From the NCBI RefSeq assembly GCF_905115235.1, contig NC_051849.1, forward strand, positions 44,257,017 to 44,321,016: a stretch of 64,000 nucleotides of DNA. Reading direction: 5' to 3'. Shown here one piece after another: positions 13,101 through 22,459 of the stretch. The notes beneath the pieces were generated by a model. That model did not search any database and was not told the origin of the DNA. It saw only the letters and a list, made by a program, of their open reading frames with translations. This DNA comes from Hermetia illucens (Eukaryota > Arthropoda > Insecta > Diptera > Stratiomyidae). Numbering within the stretch: position 1 is the first letter of the stretch; every line of letters starts with the position of its first letter. The translations under genes were made by a program, and so were the position numbers.

Positions 13101-16100
13101 TCCTAAATGAATAGTTGACAGATTTTCAAAAATGCCCCCAATGAGAGGGAAGCAACAAACATCCATGTACTTCCGCTATCGACTTAATGAGGGGAGGGAT
13201 TTTTGTGAAGAAGGGTGAAAAAGTTACAAATCATAACCTTTCAATGCTATATCACCATCGAACTACTAATGTGCTGCTTCTAAATTTTGAGCTTTGAGCA
13301 AGAGATGTCCAAAATGACCACTCAATTCGCTATGCATGAGGGCAGAGATCTCCCGAAATAACAAAGATCGGCAACTTGTTCCGGCAGCTTCACTAAATTA
13401 TTTCTTCGTCACGAGCTTACATGATTCGGCACTAGTTGGACTAAAGAATATAATAGGGTCATTTCGACACATCAGGCTCTCTAGTGTCAGTTAAACCATG
13501 TGACATGTCTAAAACTTGGTGCACTTGACAATTTCTGAATGGGTCTGATTTCCACACAAACGGGAAACCGCGAAAACTTATTACGGATCGGACCTAAAGT
13601 CAAACAAAAATGAAGGCAAAAAAAACGGCTCAGTCCCGCTCGGACGTACCATATCCCCCCCCCCCCCCCGCGTCTAACTGCCTCTGGTGCCGTTAAAATA
13701 TGGCGTATAGGAGGTAACACAATCTCGGCATTTTAAGTCTAAAATGTATGCCTCTTGAACATCTGTTTTTAACGATACAATAAACTATGTAGAAAAATAA
13801 AAAAAAAATGTTTTGAAAGTATTTCTTACTCAAAGAATTATTAAAAGAAAATTCCCGTTTATATTTGACTGATGCTCGTATAACTGGGCTTCACGTATAA
13901 TATTTTTGACCTGCCAATTTTGATCTACATTTGCATCCATAGCCCTTTTATTAGAAAAATGGGCATTTAGTTGCACTCCCAATAAATCAATTGAGAAACT
14001 CCCTCCATAATAGTTTTAAGTTATCTAATTTTGAAAAAGAAGCACATCCACACCCGTCTTCCGGTTCTTATTTTTATTTTTTCATCATTCCATTTTTAAC
14101 GAGAGTGTGCCTCAGTTTCATTATCGTCACATTTATTGCTCTCCAAGCAATAATCCGGCAACAGTGAGAGAACGTAAAAACGAATACAAACATCCAAGAC
14201 GACCGTTGTTCGAAACCAGGCAACGAAATTCATAGACTGACGCTCAATCAACTCAGCAGTCGCGCCATCAATTAATTCTGCATGCGGGTCTATAAATCAG
14301 AAAACTAACAAGTTTGGTGTGCGAAGCGAAGTTTTATTCTTCTTGAGGGAGGGGGAAATTCCTCTCCAGCCTGGAGTTTCCTCGGGAATCCCGAAGTAGA
14401 GACTTTGATAAACTTAAGTTGATTATGGAATCTCGAAGAGGAGGCACACAATTTTTAACCCGCACCCGGATCTTTTTACGATTCTGCATAGGCTCCACAA
14501 AAGGAGTCTATGAGAATTCACAATCGCTAAAAACACTTTTAGTAATCTCCAGCCGCCGCTCCAGGACGCCCATATAGTTATTTCTCTTTAAAATATCTTC
14601 GTTTCCCCTTCAGTTTCTCGTTTCGCCCGCAAATTTCAGGCAGGGACACATACCCACACTATGGATATATTGACATACTTCCGTATCCAGGACAATTCGA
14701 GGAATCGTCTAATTCAAAGTAGTGTTGATATTATCTGTAGCAATCCTACTAGTTTCCTAGTGGTTTTTCTCATATCTCCACTTGAGCTGTTTTCTCTTAC
14801 TTATCTCTTTTCGACGGCTAGATACCACATCGACCTAGTTGCATTCCTGCATATCCATACGTCTTGCCTGGTAGATCAAACTCATTTCTTTCATGAGTAT
14901 ATGAGCTGTGATCATGCCTTGTACTACAAGAACTGCCACACCTGATATGGTTTAAAGGCACCGTAGACCCTCATGCCACCAAACGATTATTCAGACAATA
15001 CTAATTTTCATCTCTACGAATTTACCATCTCTCACACTGACGACATATAAAACACAGTTTCATTGAAACCTGAAACTGTGGACGCCTTATACTCCACAAA
15101 GGAGTGAACAGGAGGAATATATCACCCCAATTATGAGCAATCTTTGGCTGTGTTTCAACCCAGCGACATTCGTCAACTTTGTTGGAAGTGTCACATTGTT
15201 ACTGACTGTAATTTGGCAAGTATACTTGAGATGGCTCCTGATGCTTATCTTGACGTCAATCATCACCTCCATATACTTGATAGTCGGGTTGTAGATGACC
15301 ATATGTTCGTCAAGTTTCATTTTGACAGTGTTCTCTCCTAGGATTCATAATGAAGGCCGCTTCGCCCTCTCGTCAACCAGGATCAGTCCCTTTCCGGCCA
15401 AGACTTTATTACCCTCACTATCTCCGTTGCGCAACGTTCCACATGTGCTTGGTGGTTCGATGCGGCAGCCACCGTCAAGTCGTCCACAAAGCCGACAATC
15501 GTAGCCCCTCCTGGGACACGATCACGAACATTCTTCGAAAGGGTATTCTCAATCGAGCTGGCTGAAGATTCAATTCAGCCAATATGCCACCAAGGCGGCA
15601 TAACACCCGCTTGGATTCACAACGTCTTTTGCAAGTTTCCTCAAGAGTTGGTGAATGGGTCAGACCTAACCTTCACTGCCATCTTCAAAACTTCCTTGCG
15701 AATGTCTTTCGAACCGAGGGTTCGTTTTTCCTAGGAAAGTGTACGAGCCCCCAACAGTCCCAAATACCATGTTCAATTTTGCGAATACTTCGAGCAGAGC
15801 ACGTCCTCTGACATTAATTATTCGACTAGGCCATTCAAAAACCCACAAGTTAAAATCCCCTGCTATCAAGTTCAAGTAACGTCTTTCCGTTTGCAAAATT
15901 AGAGCGCTAAATTTTTACTCAAATTCGGTAAGTGTAGTGTCACAAGAAGCATAAAAGCCACATATTAAATCTCTATTATCTTCGCTCTTATAAATCCCAT
16001 TTCCGGATGTCCCACTACCCCACAAATGGCCTAGTCTTCGCAATCCTAAAACACTACTCGATCTATTTGATCTCTGATCCAAATATCGCCACCGTATTTC

Positions 16101-19100
16101 CGAGAAATTCGCGGCTACATTAGTGTTTTTTAGGTGGGTGAATCCTGTGGGGCTTCCCAATAGTTGAGGTTGACTTCAATTCCACTTACTTGCTGCCAAC
16201 AATTTGAGCACTGCCTCATCGGGCAGTCTAGATAGTGATGTGTTTCCATCCGTAGTCTTTTGGCGGTGCTTTTACATATCATACCTGAAGTTCGTGAAGG
16301 TGAAACTCCCCCCCCCCCCCCTCCCTTTTCTCTGGCATCGCGGTTATATGAGTTTCGCCGATAAATTCAGCTGCTCTCCTCATTTGTTCCACGTTGAGTG
16401 TTAAGTCCTTTTGTCTGTTGAGGATTTGCTGGCCCGTTGATTTGTTGGACCCTCACATAATCTCTTGCCCAGTTTCTAATGTTTCGTATTTTGTCAATTG
16501 TGTTATCTACCTTAGCTTTTCTTTCGACGCTCTTAGGTATCTTTTATTCTTAATATTGCCATACGTCCCTCTGATGCTTCTTATCATATAAGGTTTCGCA
16601 AACCCATATGTAGCCTCAACACGTCAACCTACGTGCCGGTTCTTGTCAATGTTCTTCGGGAAAGACCACGTCTTTTATATTCTCGTGAATGTGTTCTCCT
16701 GCGAAATTTAAATAAATAAAACAATGTTGAGATACTAAATTGATTCTGACTTTACATGGCATGTTCAAAATTTCAAACTCAAAATAAAAAATTTTAAACA
16801 AAAAAAAAATGGTTGCATTTCTACATATGTAAGTTATTTTTCAATATAGTTGCCATCCATTTCGATGCAGGTGGTGGTGTGAAGGATCAATTTCCTGGTG
16901 CCTCCTCGAAAAAAAACTGCCTCCTTTATTCGCTTCTCCACCTCCCCTTTCACTTCTATGTTCGTCGAAAACCTATTTCCATTCATGTGAATAAGCAGGT
17001 GGTTCAAAACGGTTCATCCAAAGCGAGTCTTGGCGTTGGGCGTGTGACGTTTGGATTTGTATACAACAGGCAGTCTCCCTGAATCGTTCTTTTCAATATT
17101 TTTAAGGTCTCAAATATTCAATCGTCAAAATTAAGTCTTCATGATTCAAGCTTCACCAACATAAACACATTCTCCTGAATTGGCGCTTTGACATTACCAT
17201 CTATTCATATTTCTTCCCGAGTTTTCTACTTCACAACGAGGTACCGGGTGAAATTGAATCAACATTTTTTGCAATAGATGATCCTGGGTTAAGATTTGTC
17301 AATATACTAACCCCGAATTGGTCTCCTTTTGAAGGGGAGGGAACAAGCTGCCCGGCAATCATGGTAACATGTCGAAAACTTACTTGCTTTCTAAGTTTCA
17401 AGTCTAATGATCGCAGCGACCTATTGATGAACGCTCGCAACAAGATGACCCCATGCACCAAATTTTTCGTCCACAACTCTGACCGTTGCCACTCTTTTGT
17501 GGCATATAGCACCATCTTTCTGGTTTTTACCAACTTTTTTGCTAAATGCTTGAATTCACGACAGGAGGTGCATGTTATTTATACCGATTTCTCGAAAGCC
17601 TTTGATACCGTTGACCATAACATTCTCCTCTCTAAACTTTCATTATTAGACTTCCCTCCCTCAGTCATCTCCTGGCTTTCCTCCTATCTCTCATACCATT
17701 CCTGCAAAGTTTCTTTTCATAGTTACTCATCTCGTTCCTTCTCTCCTTCCGCTGGTGTTCCCCAAGGCTCTATACTTGGCCCGATACTCTTCCTGTTTTT
17801 TATCAATGACCTCGCCTCCATCCTCACCTGCCGGTATTTGCTTTACGTAGACGACCTTAAATTGTTTGCCTCTGTTTCGTCTCCGTTGGACTGTGCTCTC
17901 TTACAGTCCAACCTTGATAATTTAGTCCGTTGGTTTTCGGTCAACAAGCTAACACTGAATATCAACAAATCTCACTGGATGCGCTATTCCCTTAAACCCT
18001 CCCCAACATCCTTTCCCTATTCTCTCAGTGGACAACCCCTTTCACTACTGACCTCCTTCAAAGACCTGGGTGATATATGCGACGACAAACTTCGTTTCAA
18101 TTCCCACTTCGTTGACATCATCAGTAGAGCTTCCAAAATGTCTGGTTTTATCCTACGTTCCCCCTTCGACTTTACCTTAATCCAGCCCTCTTTAACACTC
18201 TTCAATTCTCTTGTCAGAAACATTCTTGAATATTTCTGTGTAGTCTGGTCCCTCTTCCGCATCCGTGACTGCCGCGCTCTTGAAGTTGTACCACACAAAT
18301 TCATCCGGCCCCTCTTTTACAAAAAGAACATTCCATGAGTTGATTATCCGTCACGACGCCACACCCTCAATTTCCCCTCCCTACAGCAACGCTATATCTT
18401 CCTTGATATGTGTACTCGTTTGAAACTCTGCAGTTGCCTGATGGACTGTTCCGCCAACTCGGATATTACTTTCTGTATCGCCTCGTCTCATAACACACGT
18501 AGTGCGGACATTTTTTATGTAACCTTCGCAGAGCTGGAGATTTACTTCTACTCTCCGATCCCGGGGCTATGCCGGTCCTACAACGCCCTACAGCTTGGGA
18601 CATTTGACTCTATTTCCTTCTCTAGTTTTAAGCGTAAAATAAGCCATTGAATTGCTCCTCCCTCTGAGGACAATATGTAATCAGAAATTTGTTTTTTGTG
18701 TATTGTCCTCATTTAAATAAATAAATAAATCTTGTTGGAATCACAGCTAGGATATATCGATGTTGTCGAGTTTCGGCCACAAAAAGTATTGCTTTATATC
18801 CTTTATTCCTCTTTTCGATAGAAATAAGAAGCGATGATACTACAATGTTATAAATCCCGTCAAAGTGTCAATCTTTGTGGGCGCATTGATGTTATGCCGA
18901 AGACTTCCTAATTATCAAGCCTACAAAAAGGGCAATTTTCCAGGTTTATATACACGTTGAGCCAAAAATGGGCCTCGCCCGAGAAGATGATTTTTTTTTT
19001 TCAAAATCCAGATCTCCGAGCAATATTATCAGTATCCAATTAGCCAACTCACGGCATTGCCTATGGTCGTTCGGCATCGATTCTTGCCTCAGTATAATCT

Positions 19101-21647
19101 TATAATTATGTAGGCCCAAGCCTAACCGCAAAATAAACCCGGTTGTTTCTATGCCGATGCCCAATTCAACTAATCGGCCCCGAAAGGATATTTCTGGGTC
19201 TGCCCCGATGCTGGCCAGTATGGCGACTGTATCTTCTTCATTTCGCATCGATCTTTTAAGGTCCAAAAGAGTGTACTCAGGCTCAAACTTTTCCACGGTG
19301 CAATGAATTGCTGCTGAAACATAACTATTGGAAAAACTATGATTGTTATCTAGTCACCCTATATGACCCTAGCCATATTAGTTTAGAATAATGCAAATCG
19401 AGTCTTCTCATTTTCATCATAATATGAGTATTATAAAAAATAAATTCACATCAGCTCTAGTATTTGGTGGAGTCTCGTCGTTAAGTCACTATAGAGTCAT
19501 ACCATGCACTAAGTACGAGAAGTTTCACTAACTCCAATCTTTTATTGAAATTTCTCGTATAAATAACAAATAGGCAAATCGTTTATATGAAACTTTAAAG
19601 GCTCAGGACTTATGTAGGAATCTATCACAACACGATTTCAGGTAGTGAGTCCAGCAATAGTTTTAATACAACATCTTTTGGGAAAGAAATGCTGTATAAC
19701 AACAGAAAAAGATTTTGTCTGGATCGTTACCGTTTTACAGTGGCAGAAGACTAACTGCATAAGATTTATCATCCATGTCCATGTCTAACTTTCGGGCCTC
19801 AAACTTTATTAAATCATCTCCAAACATACTAATAAGGATTTGGTCAATACGAAAATATCACACTAAGCATGATTGTGGGTACAGCACGGATATTATAACA
19901 ATCACAGGTCGCAATTAACAATTTTATGAGAAAGTCTCGCACCCGAAAAATTTACGTAAAAAAAAAATCATTTATCACATGCATCACTAGCCAAGATCCA
20001 TTACGTTCAACATTTTCCTCACCCTCTAGTTGAAACCGAGCAACAGTTTGGAATACTCAAGCTATCGTTCTACACCGCCACGGTTGGGTGCACCAATCGT
20101 CACACCCACTATTGCTTATACAGAGTCAAGCTCCGAACATGCGACATCCAAACCAAATTCATCAACCGCAAATCTGTTTGCTATTGATGACGTTGACAAC
20201 GATTCACCAACCGGAACGACACCAAGTACAGCAATTTCCACTGCCCAGAGCAAAAGCTCACTATTCTCGACTGAAACAAAATTTGATTCGCCCCCTGATA
20301 TGCCGCCACCACCAATTCCCCCAAAACGCCGAAATGGTAGTTGCGGTAACCTAAGTAGTCGCCTCGGTCAACAACCATCGAGACTACAAGAGTTTAACAG
20401 TAGTCGTAGTGATAACAATCAAGTAGCACTTAATCATTGCAATGACAGTACAGGTAAAATGGCACCACTTATCTTTGAAAATAATCATTTTGCAAGTGGA
20501 AATACGACGTTGCCGATCACTGCTCCTACTTCTTCAGGACCACAATACACACGTAGTCTGACAAATGGCCCTGCGCCTATACCAGCACCCAGACACAAGA
20601 CGCAGGAGGTAACAGGGAGTATTATTTATTTTTACTTCGATTTTCTATTATAACTCAATGATAGACATACATATTTACTTCACCGCTTCCATTTTTTATT
20701 AACCTCTAGTAAGTGTTTATTGTTTTTGTTTGGTTATGGGAACTAGGAGTTACTTATGCTTAGTCAAAACTTGCAAATTATTTGAACTTGTTATTGGAGC
20801 CTTGATCACTTTCAGAAAAAAACGTGTAATTCTTGTCAAATCCTGATTTTGCCTTCTTTAAACATTCTAATTCACTGTGCTCCTTATTTAAAGCTCTAAA
20901 AAATTAATGATAGTATCAATTTGAAATAATAAAAAACTTGTTTTTTCTTTTTCGTTGGTATAGATATTTATTCTTGCAAACACCGATATTTCGGGAACCA
21001 CTTGTTCCCTTCATCAGTGCTAACAAGTACGGACTGATGAAGGGAACAAGTGGTTCCCGAATTATCGTGATTTGCAAGCATAAATATCTACACCAACGAA
21101 AAACAAAAAACAAGTTTTCTATTATTTCAAATAATTAATCGCTGGAAACACCGCATAATTACACTGAGAGAAAGTATCAAGCATCCAATGAATTAGATGA
21201 AATTCGAAAACATGTTCAATAAAACTATTTTCCATATTCTAGCCGCCAAAATCAGACCCAGAAATTGTCAAAGATCTCATATCCTTAGATGAAAGCAACA
21301 GTAGTTTCGACCTTTCTGATTTAGATCCGCTGAATCAGAATGCGAAACCCATTCCAGGTCTTCTGTCTCAATCCGCGAGCTTCACAAGCAACATGAAGGC
21401 GACAACATTACCTTCCACCAGTAACACTACTTTTAGCATAAGTAATCCTTTATACCCAGAATTTATTCCACGATTGCGAAACGAGTCTCCACAAACCACT
21501 GTAATCAATCCCCCAAGGGATTCCGAGAGCGAATTGCTCCGACAATATGGTTTGGATAAATTCAATCTTATAAATGGAAGTGCTACGACCCTGGCAACAG
21601 GACAGCAAACAGCAGATCCTAAACGCAATTGGACGACATTCGATTGA
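887..21647 (+). CDS. DENND1: DENND1-like (connecdenn) Rab35 exchange factor, 3' part of a multi-exon gene
   Basis: The exons encode the middle and end of a DENN-domain protein; the upstream DENN exons lie off the left edge. The first two exons carry the cDENN core (SERRIIFTSRRLDRLSSCI, LYPMVWQHIFIPILP, APMPYLIGVP), colinear with human DENND1A. The tail has a basic stretch, a proline-rich SH3-type site (PPPPIPPKRR) and an acidic FDLSDLDPL segment like the AP-2/clathrin-binding motifs of this family. Known role of the family: guanine exchange on Rab35 at clathrin-coated and endosomal membranes. Exons seen: 887-1147, 1216-1683, 11796-11828, 12228-12689, 12973-13024, 20030-20608, 21243-21647 with stop TGA. 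All joins are phase 0 except the one after 13024, which ends in phase 1 while 20030 begins in phase 0, so an exon is missing. The family assignment is firm; the complete exon set is not. Confidence 0.85.
1216..1683 (+). CDS. DENND1: DENND1 exon (end of cDENN and dDENN)
   Basis: This is a 156-codon exon with acceptor CCCACAG and donor GTATGG, phase 0 at both ends. It begins MTPEELGEVVILNCDNNEF, matching the VVMLNVDTNT region of DENND1A, and continues through FLRILVQLIGGYRDA and LQIFQQFIDERL to YRDFLRNVKDK. The intron before it is only 68 bp, while the next intron is about 10.1 kb. Confidence 0.9.
1684..3530. other. Start of the 10.1-kb DENND1 intron, nothing recognised
   Basis: The segment is AT-rich with long T runs near 1806-1850 and no conserved peptide in any frame. 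Short open frames around 2523-3050 show no domain and are probably chance. Confidence 0.4.
3560..4475 (-). mobile_element. Mariner, Hsmar1-like, decayed
   Basis: On the - strand the N-terminal helix-turn-helix domain is intact (4105-4473): EFKLGHKAAETTRNINNAFG, RTIRRWFKKF, then LGVHYSKISRHLQQLGKV. Downstream, pieces of the catalytic domain follow: VTCDEKWILYDNRR, HPKKVMVTVWWS and LAPGETIKAQKY, all nearly identical to the Hsmar1/SETMAR transposase family. The catalytic half has stops and frameshifts, so it is dead. I could not find matching terminal repeats. Confidence 0.8.
4885..5850 (+). mobile_element. RTE-like LINE (family A), RT and C-terminus
   Basis: The reverse transcriptase fragment begins KVFESVLDNRICEIF and contains VGVHQGCVLSPLLFVLVLD and LLYADNIFLA, in which the second catalytic Asp of YADD is Asn. 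The C-terminal WTSGVTRFDHIRNEDIRD and KLRERRLRWY block follows after frame changes. The copy is truncated before its end near 5850, lacks the endonuclease, and sits inside the large DENND1 intron on the same strand as the gene. Confidence 0.8.
5851..6660. other. DENND1 intron, nothing recognised
   Basis: No conserved peptide or repeat family seen in this window was recognised here. An open frame at 6236-6604 on + is rich in hydrophobic residues but shows no domain or splice support. Confidence 0.35.
6670..7130 (-). mobile_element. Mariner with deleted middle (N- and C-terminal ends only)
   Basis: On the - strand a mariner-type N-terminal segment AKAWVDKHYSDFAPGKS followed by EKWFVRFKRGEM runs almost directly into the mariner C-terminus ETEAYFDAKDKSYYK and ALEGNYIE. 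The catalytic domain between them is missing, so this is an internally deleted, non-autonomous copy. A short duplicated stretch near 6965-7020 (TTAGCCTTTCGCCAAAAAGC twice) may be a local slip. Confidence 0.7.
7660..7990 (-). mobile_element. RTE-like LINE (family B), 3' end
   Basis: Reading on -, the copy ends in a short GATGAT repeat preceded by FRDIELVDLGAKPGCLEFL. Upstream is the conserved LRWAGH(L/V)IRMDE-type C-terminus, with DKIRLNRL before it. Near-identical blocks occur at 30325 and 37735 on -, and a terminal 110 bp on + at 25207. It is 5'-truncated within the DENND1 intron. Confidence 0.7.
7991..9955. other. DENND1 intron, largely featureless
   Basis: AT-rich intron. One 69-codon open frame at 8031-8240 (+) ends EYIRNSYRNLYNFNSMTPEK and looks less random than its surroundings, but I do not recognise it. 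Nothing else stood out. Confidence 0.35.
9960..11015 (+). mobile_element. RTE-like LINE (family A), RT to 3' end
   Basis: The 197-codon RT fragment (10064-10657) contains LVRWVQLLYHDPKSKVR, VGVHHGSALSPLLFVLVMD, LLYADNVFLAS and TEQFKYLGSTLPANGELR. After frameshifts it continues to KLRERRLRWYGHAIRANEN and RPKGRPKQRWLGTLDRDLK, ending in a GAAGAAAAAGAAGAAG tail. The catalytic YADD is YADN. The endonuclease is absent and part of the upstream fingers is deleted. It lies 780 bp before the DENND1 microexon. Confidence 0.82.
11016..11795. other. DENND1 intron end, nothing recognised
   Basis: AT-rich sequence between the LINE tail and the microexon. No coding signal or repeat was recognised. Confidence 0.4.
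11796..11828 (+). CDS. DENND1: DENND1 microexon (11 codons)
   Basis: The 33-bp exon lies between acceptor TTTTGCAG and donor GTGAGT, phase 0 on both sides, and encodes TNPAVKSAVKS. This continues NVKDK of the previous exon and leads into VKEGSRGVKSAYKDL of the next, equivalent to the TKATPAVRTAYKF stretch of DENND1A. The join therefore restores a known conserved segment, which is stronger evidence than the splice sites alone. Confidence 0.82.
12228..12689 (+). CDS. DENND1: DENND1 exon (basic segment and Ser/Asn-rich tail)
   Basis: This is a 154-codon exon with acceptor TTCCCACCAG and donor GTAAGT, phase 0. It starts VKEGSRGVKSAYKDLKSKLR, a basic helix-like segment conserved in the family, then becomes a low-complexity tail rich in Ser, Asn and His (for example MHNNNNINLSSCNSP), expected to be disordered. 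Confidence 0.85.
12973..13024 (+). CDS. DENND1: Probable DENND1 exon (52 bp)
   Basis: Acceptor TTCACAG and donor GTAAGT enclose an open segment reading SRLTHLNINPGVTTPWK in phase 0 from the previous exon, with one base left over. The same frame stays open upstream to an alternative acceptor at 12928-12929, but using it would put the exon out of frame after 12689. The start is thus chosen by phase. The leftover base means the next real exon must start in phase 1, which 20030 does not. Confidence 0.55.
13025..15069. other. DENND1 intron; poly-C tract, otherwise nothing recognised
   Basis: The only distinct structure is a run of 15 C at 13655-13669 beside purine-rich sequence. No conserved peptide was recognised in the short open frames here. 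A DENND1 exon linking 13024 to 20030 could be hidden in this or the following intron parts. Confidence 0.35.
15070..16200 (-). mobile_element. R1-clade LINE with missing palm (endonuclease joined to RT thumb)
   Basis: On -, an apurinic-type endonuclease segment is clear: LICGFYASCDTTLTEFE, LNLIAGDFNLWVFEWPSR, INVRGRALLEVFAKLN and GGSYTFLGK. About 350 bp further on is an R1-type RT thumb, TIKYMEVMIDVKISIRSHL and KHSQRLLIIGVIYSSC. The catalytic palm between the two is absent, so the copy is internally deleted as well as mutated. Confidence 0.75.
16201..17480. other. DENND1 intron; poly-C tract, otherwise nothing recognised
   Basis: A run of 14 C at 16308-16321 interrupts ordinary AT-rich sequence. 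An A run near 16800 precedes a stretch that vaguely resembles transposon sequence, but I could not match it to a family. Confidence 0.35.
17485..18735 (+). mobile_element. Jockey/CR1-group LINE, RT to 3' end
   Basis: A long open frame carries the RT: VHVIYTDFSKAFDTVDHNIL, AGVPQGSILGPILFLFFIND, RYLLYVDDLKLFASV (YVDD in place of YADD) and a thumb with FKDLGDICDDKLRFNSHF. The frame closes at 18338, and the usual C-terminal block HNTRSAD...FSSFKRKIS follows to 18650. The element ends in repeated TAAA units at about 18713-18731. It is 5'-truncated (no endonuclease) but otherwise among the least decayed LINE copies here, suggesting a fairly young insertion in the DENND1 intron. Confidence 0.85.
18770..19310 (-). 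mobile_element. Tc1/mariner-superfamily transposase relic
   Basis: On -, the segment reads VAILASIGADPEISFRGRL, LHNYKIILRQESMPNDHRQC and NWILIILLGDLDFEKK, then after a frameshift at an A run IIFSGEAHFWLNVYIN and MRPQRLTL. This matches the common insect transposase with PYKIQL.QELKP.DH and KIIFSDEAHFHL, in which the Asp of SDEAHF is a catalytic position; here it is Gly. Only the middle of the gene remains. Confidence 0.72.
19311..20029. other. DENND1 intron with a possible unplaced exon near 19642
   Basis: At 19642 an acceptor-like GATTTCAG opens a frame that, taken in phase 1, reads SESSNSFNTTSFGKEMLYN, in keeping with the Ser/Asn-rich DENND1 tail. No donor both strong and in the right phase follows, so I do not call it as an exon. 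Confidence 0.3.
20030..20608 (+). CDS. DENND1: DENND1 exon (Pro/Ser-rich tail)
   Basis: This is a 193-codon exon with acceptor CCCTCTAG and donor GTAACA. It begins LKPSNSLEYSSYRSTPPRLG and contains the proline-rich basic stretch PPPPIPPKRRNG, a plausible SH3-binding site, then APIPAPRHKTQE at its end. Composition matches the preceding Ser/Asn-rich tail exon and it joins the final exon in phase 0. A 31-codon-shorter form using the internal acceptor TTATACAG is possible but less likely. Confidence 0.75.
20923..21128. repeat. Foldback (inverted-repeat) element, 206 bp
   Basis: Two arms of about 96 bp (20923-21018 and 21032-21128) are near-perfect reverse complements around a 12-14-nt loop; they differ at only a few positions. 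Arms carry GGGAACCACTTGTTCCCTTC, itself containing a small palindrome. The size and shape suit a foldback MITE inserted in the last DENND1 intron. I saw no second copy in the window and no clear target duplication. Confidence 0.85.
21243..21647 (+). CDS. DENND1: DENND1 terminal exon (adaptor-binding tail and stop)
   Basis: Acceptor ATTCTAG leads into PPKSDPEIVKDLISLDES followed by FDLSDLDPLNQ, an acidic Phe/Asp-Pro motif like those that bind clathrin adaptors in connecdenn proteins. The frame runs 134 codons to TGA. An AATAAA at 21821-21826 lies about 175 bp past the stop and is the likely cleavage signal. Confidence 0.82.
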   Translation, partial: PPKSDPEIVKDLISLDESNSSFDLSDLDPLNQNAKPIPGLLSQSASFTSNMKATTLPSTSNTTFSISNPLYPEFIPRLRNESPQTTVINPPRDSESELLRQYGLDKFNLINGSATTLATGQQTADPKRNWTTFD

Positions 21648-21820
21648 CGCAATGCCAAGCACAGAGCCTAAAAGTCAGATGAGGAACAAACAACGGAAAT
21701 GACCATGTTTTATATTATTCTCTACATAGCATTACCATAATTTTATTGATATCAATTCTCTATAATATATTTTTAGTAGCTAAGAATATAAATCGCGTTA
21801 GTTTTCACAAAAAGCAAAAA

Positions 21821-21826
21821 AATAAA
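21821..21826 (+). terminator. Likely polyadenylation signal of DENND1
   Basis: AATAAA sits in an AT-rich stretch 174 bp after the DENND1 stop codon. No better candidate lies between it and the stop. Assignment is by position only. Confidence 0.45.
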
Positions 21827-22440
21827 AATATATTTCCAACTCGCAATTATCAGTACTCAATTTTTGCGATATGATTAGGAGAAACATTAAGTTACTACAG
21901 AAATATCAAAACAACGGATTATCCACTCAAAATGCGTCAATTGTACATATATTATATAAAAGACTCAAAATTTATTCCTATTAATATGATATTGGCATAT
22001 CTAAGCTTAATCTTCGTTTCCTGTTTGATTATTTAATATTAAATTAATTTTGTAATTACATAATGATTCGCAGCAGATTTGTTTTTGTTGAGCGGACATG
22101 TATGAGAAGCACTCTTAAGACAGCTACGAGTACATAGATTTCGAATCATATATAAGAGTGCAGTATAGCTAGTAATAGGGAGAACGAAATGTATTATATG
22201 TCATTAATCAAAATTATATTTTGATTATGGGTCAATCATAGTGAAAGATAAATATATAAAAATTTACAAAACAGATAATTTCTTCTGAGTTGTCTTTTGG
22301 GATTGTTTCACAACATATGAAGATGGCAACTAGCCTACAACTAGCCTGTAACTCTCTGTATTTTAAAAAAATTTTAGTCAACGTCAGACTTCCTGCAACA
22401 TCCATTTTATTTGGTTGAAAAAGTCCCCTAAATGGGGCGT
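21827..22440. other. Intergenic, nothing recognised
   Basis: AT-rich DNA past the DENND1 polyadenylation signal with no coding signal or repeat that I recognise. Confidence 0.4.
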
Positions 22441-22459
22441 CCGCCACATCCACACGCCA

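Noticed and set aside
16810-17090. Mariner C-terminal relic
   Set aside because: A few words resemble transposase sequence, but no conserved motif could be confirmed in any frame.
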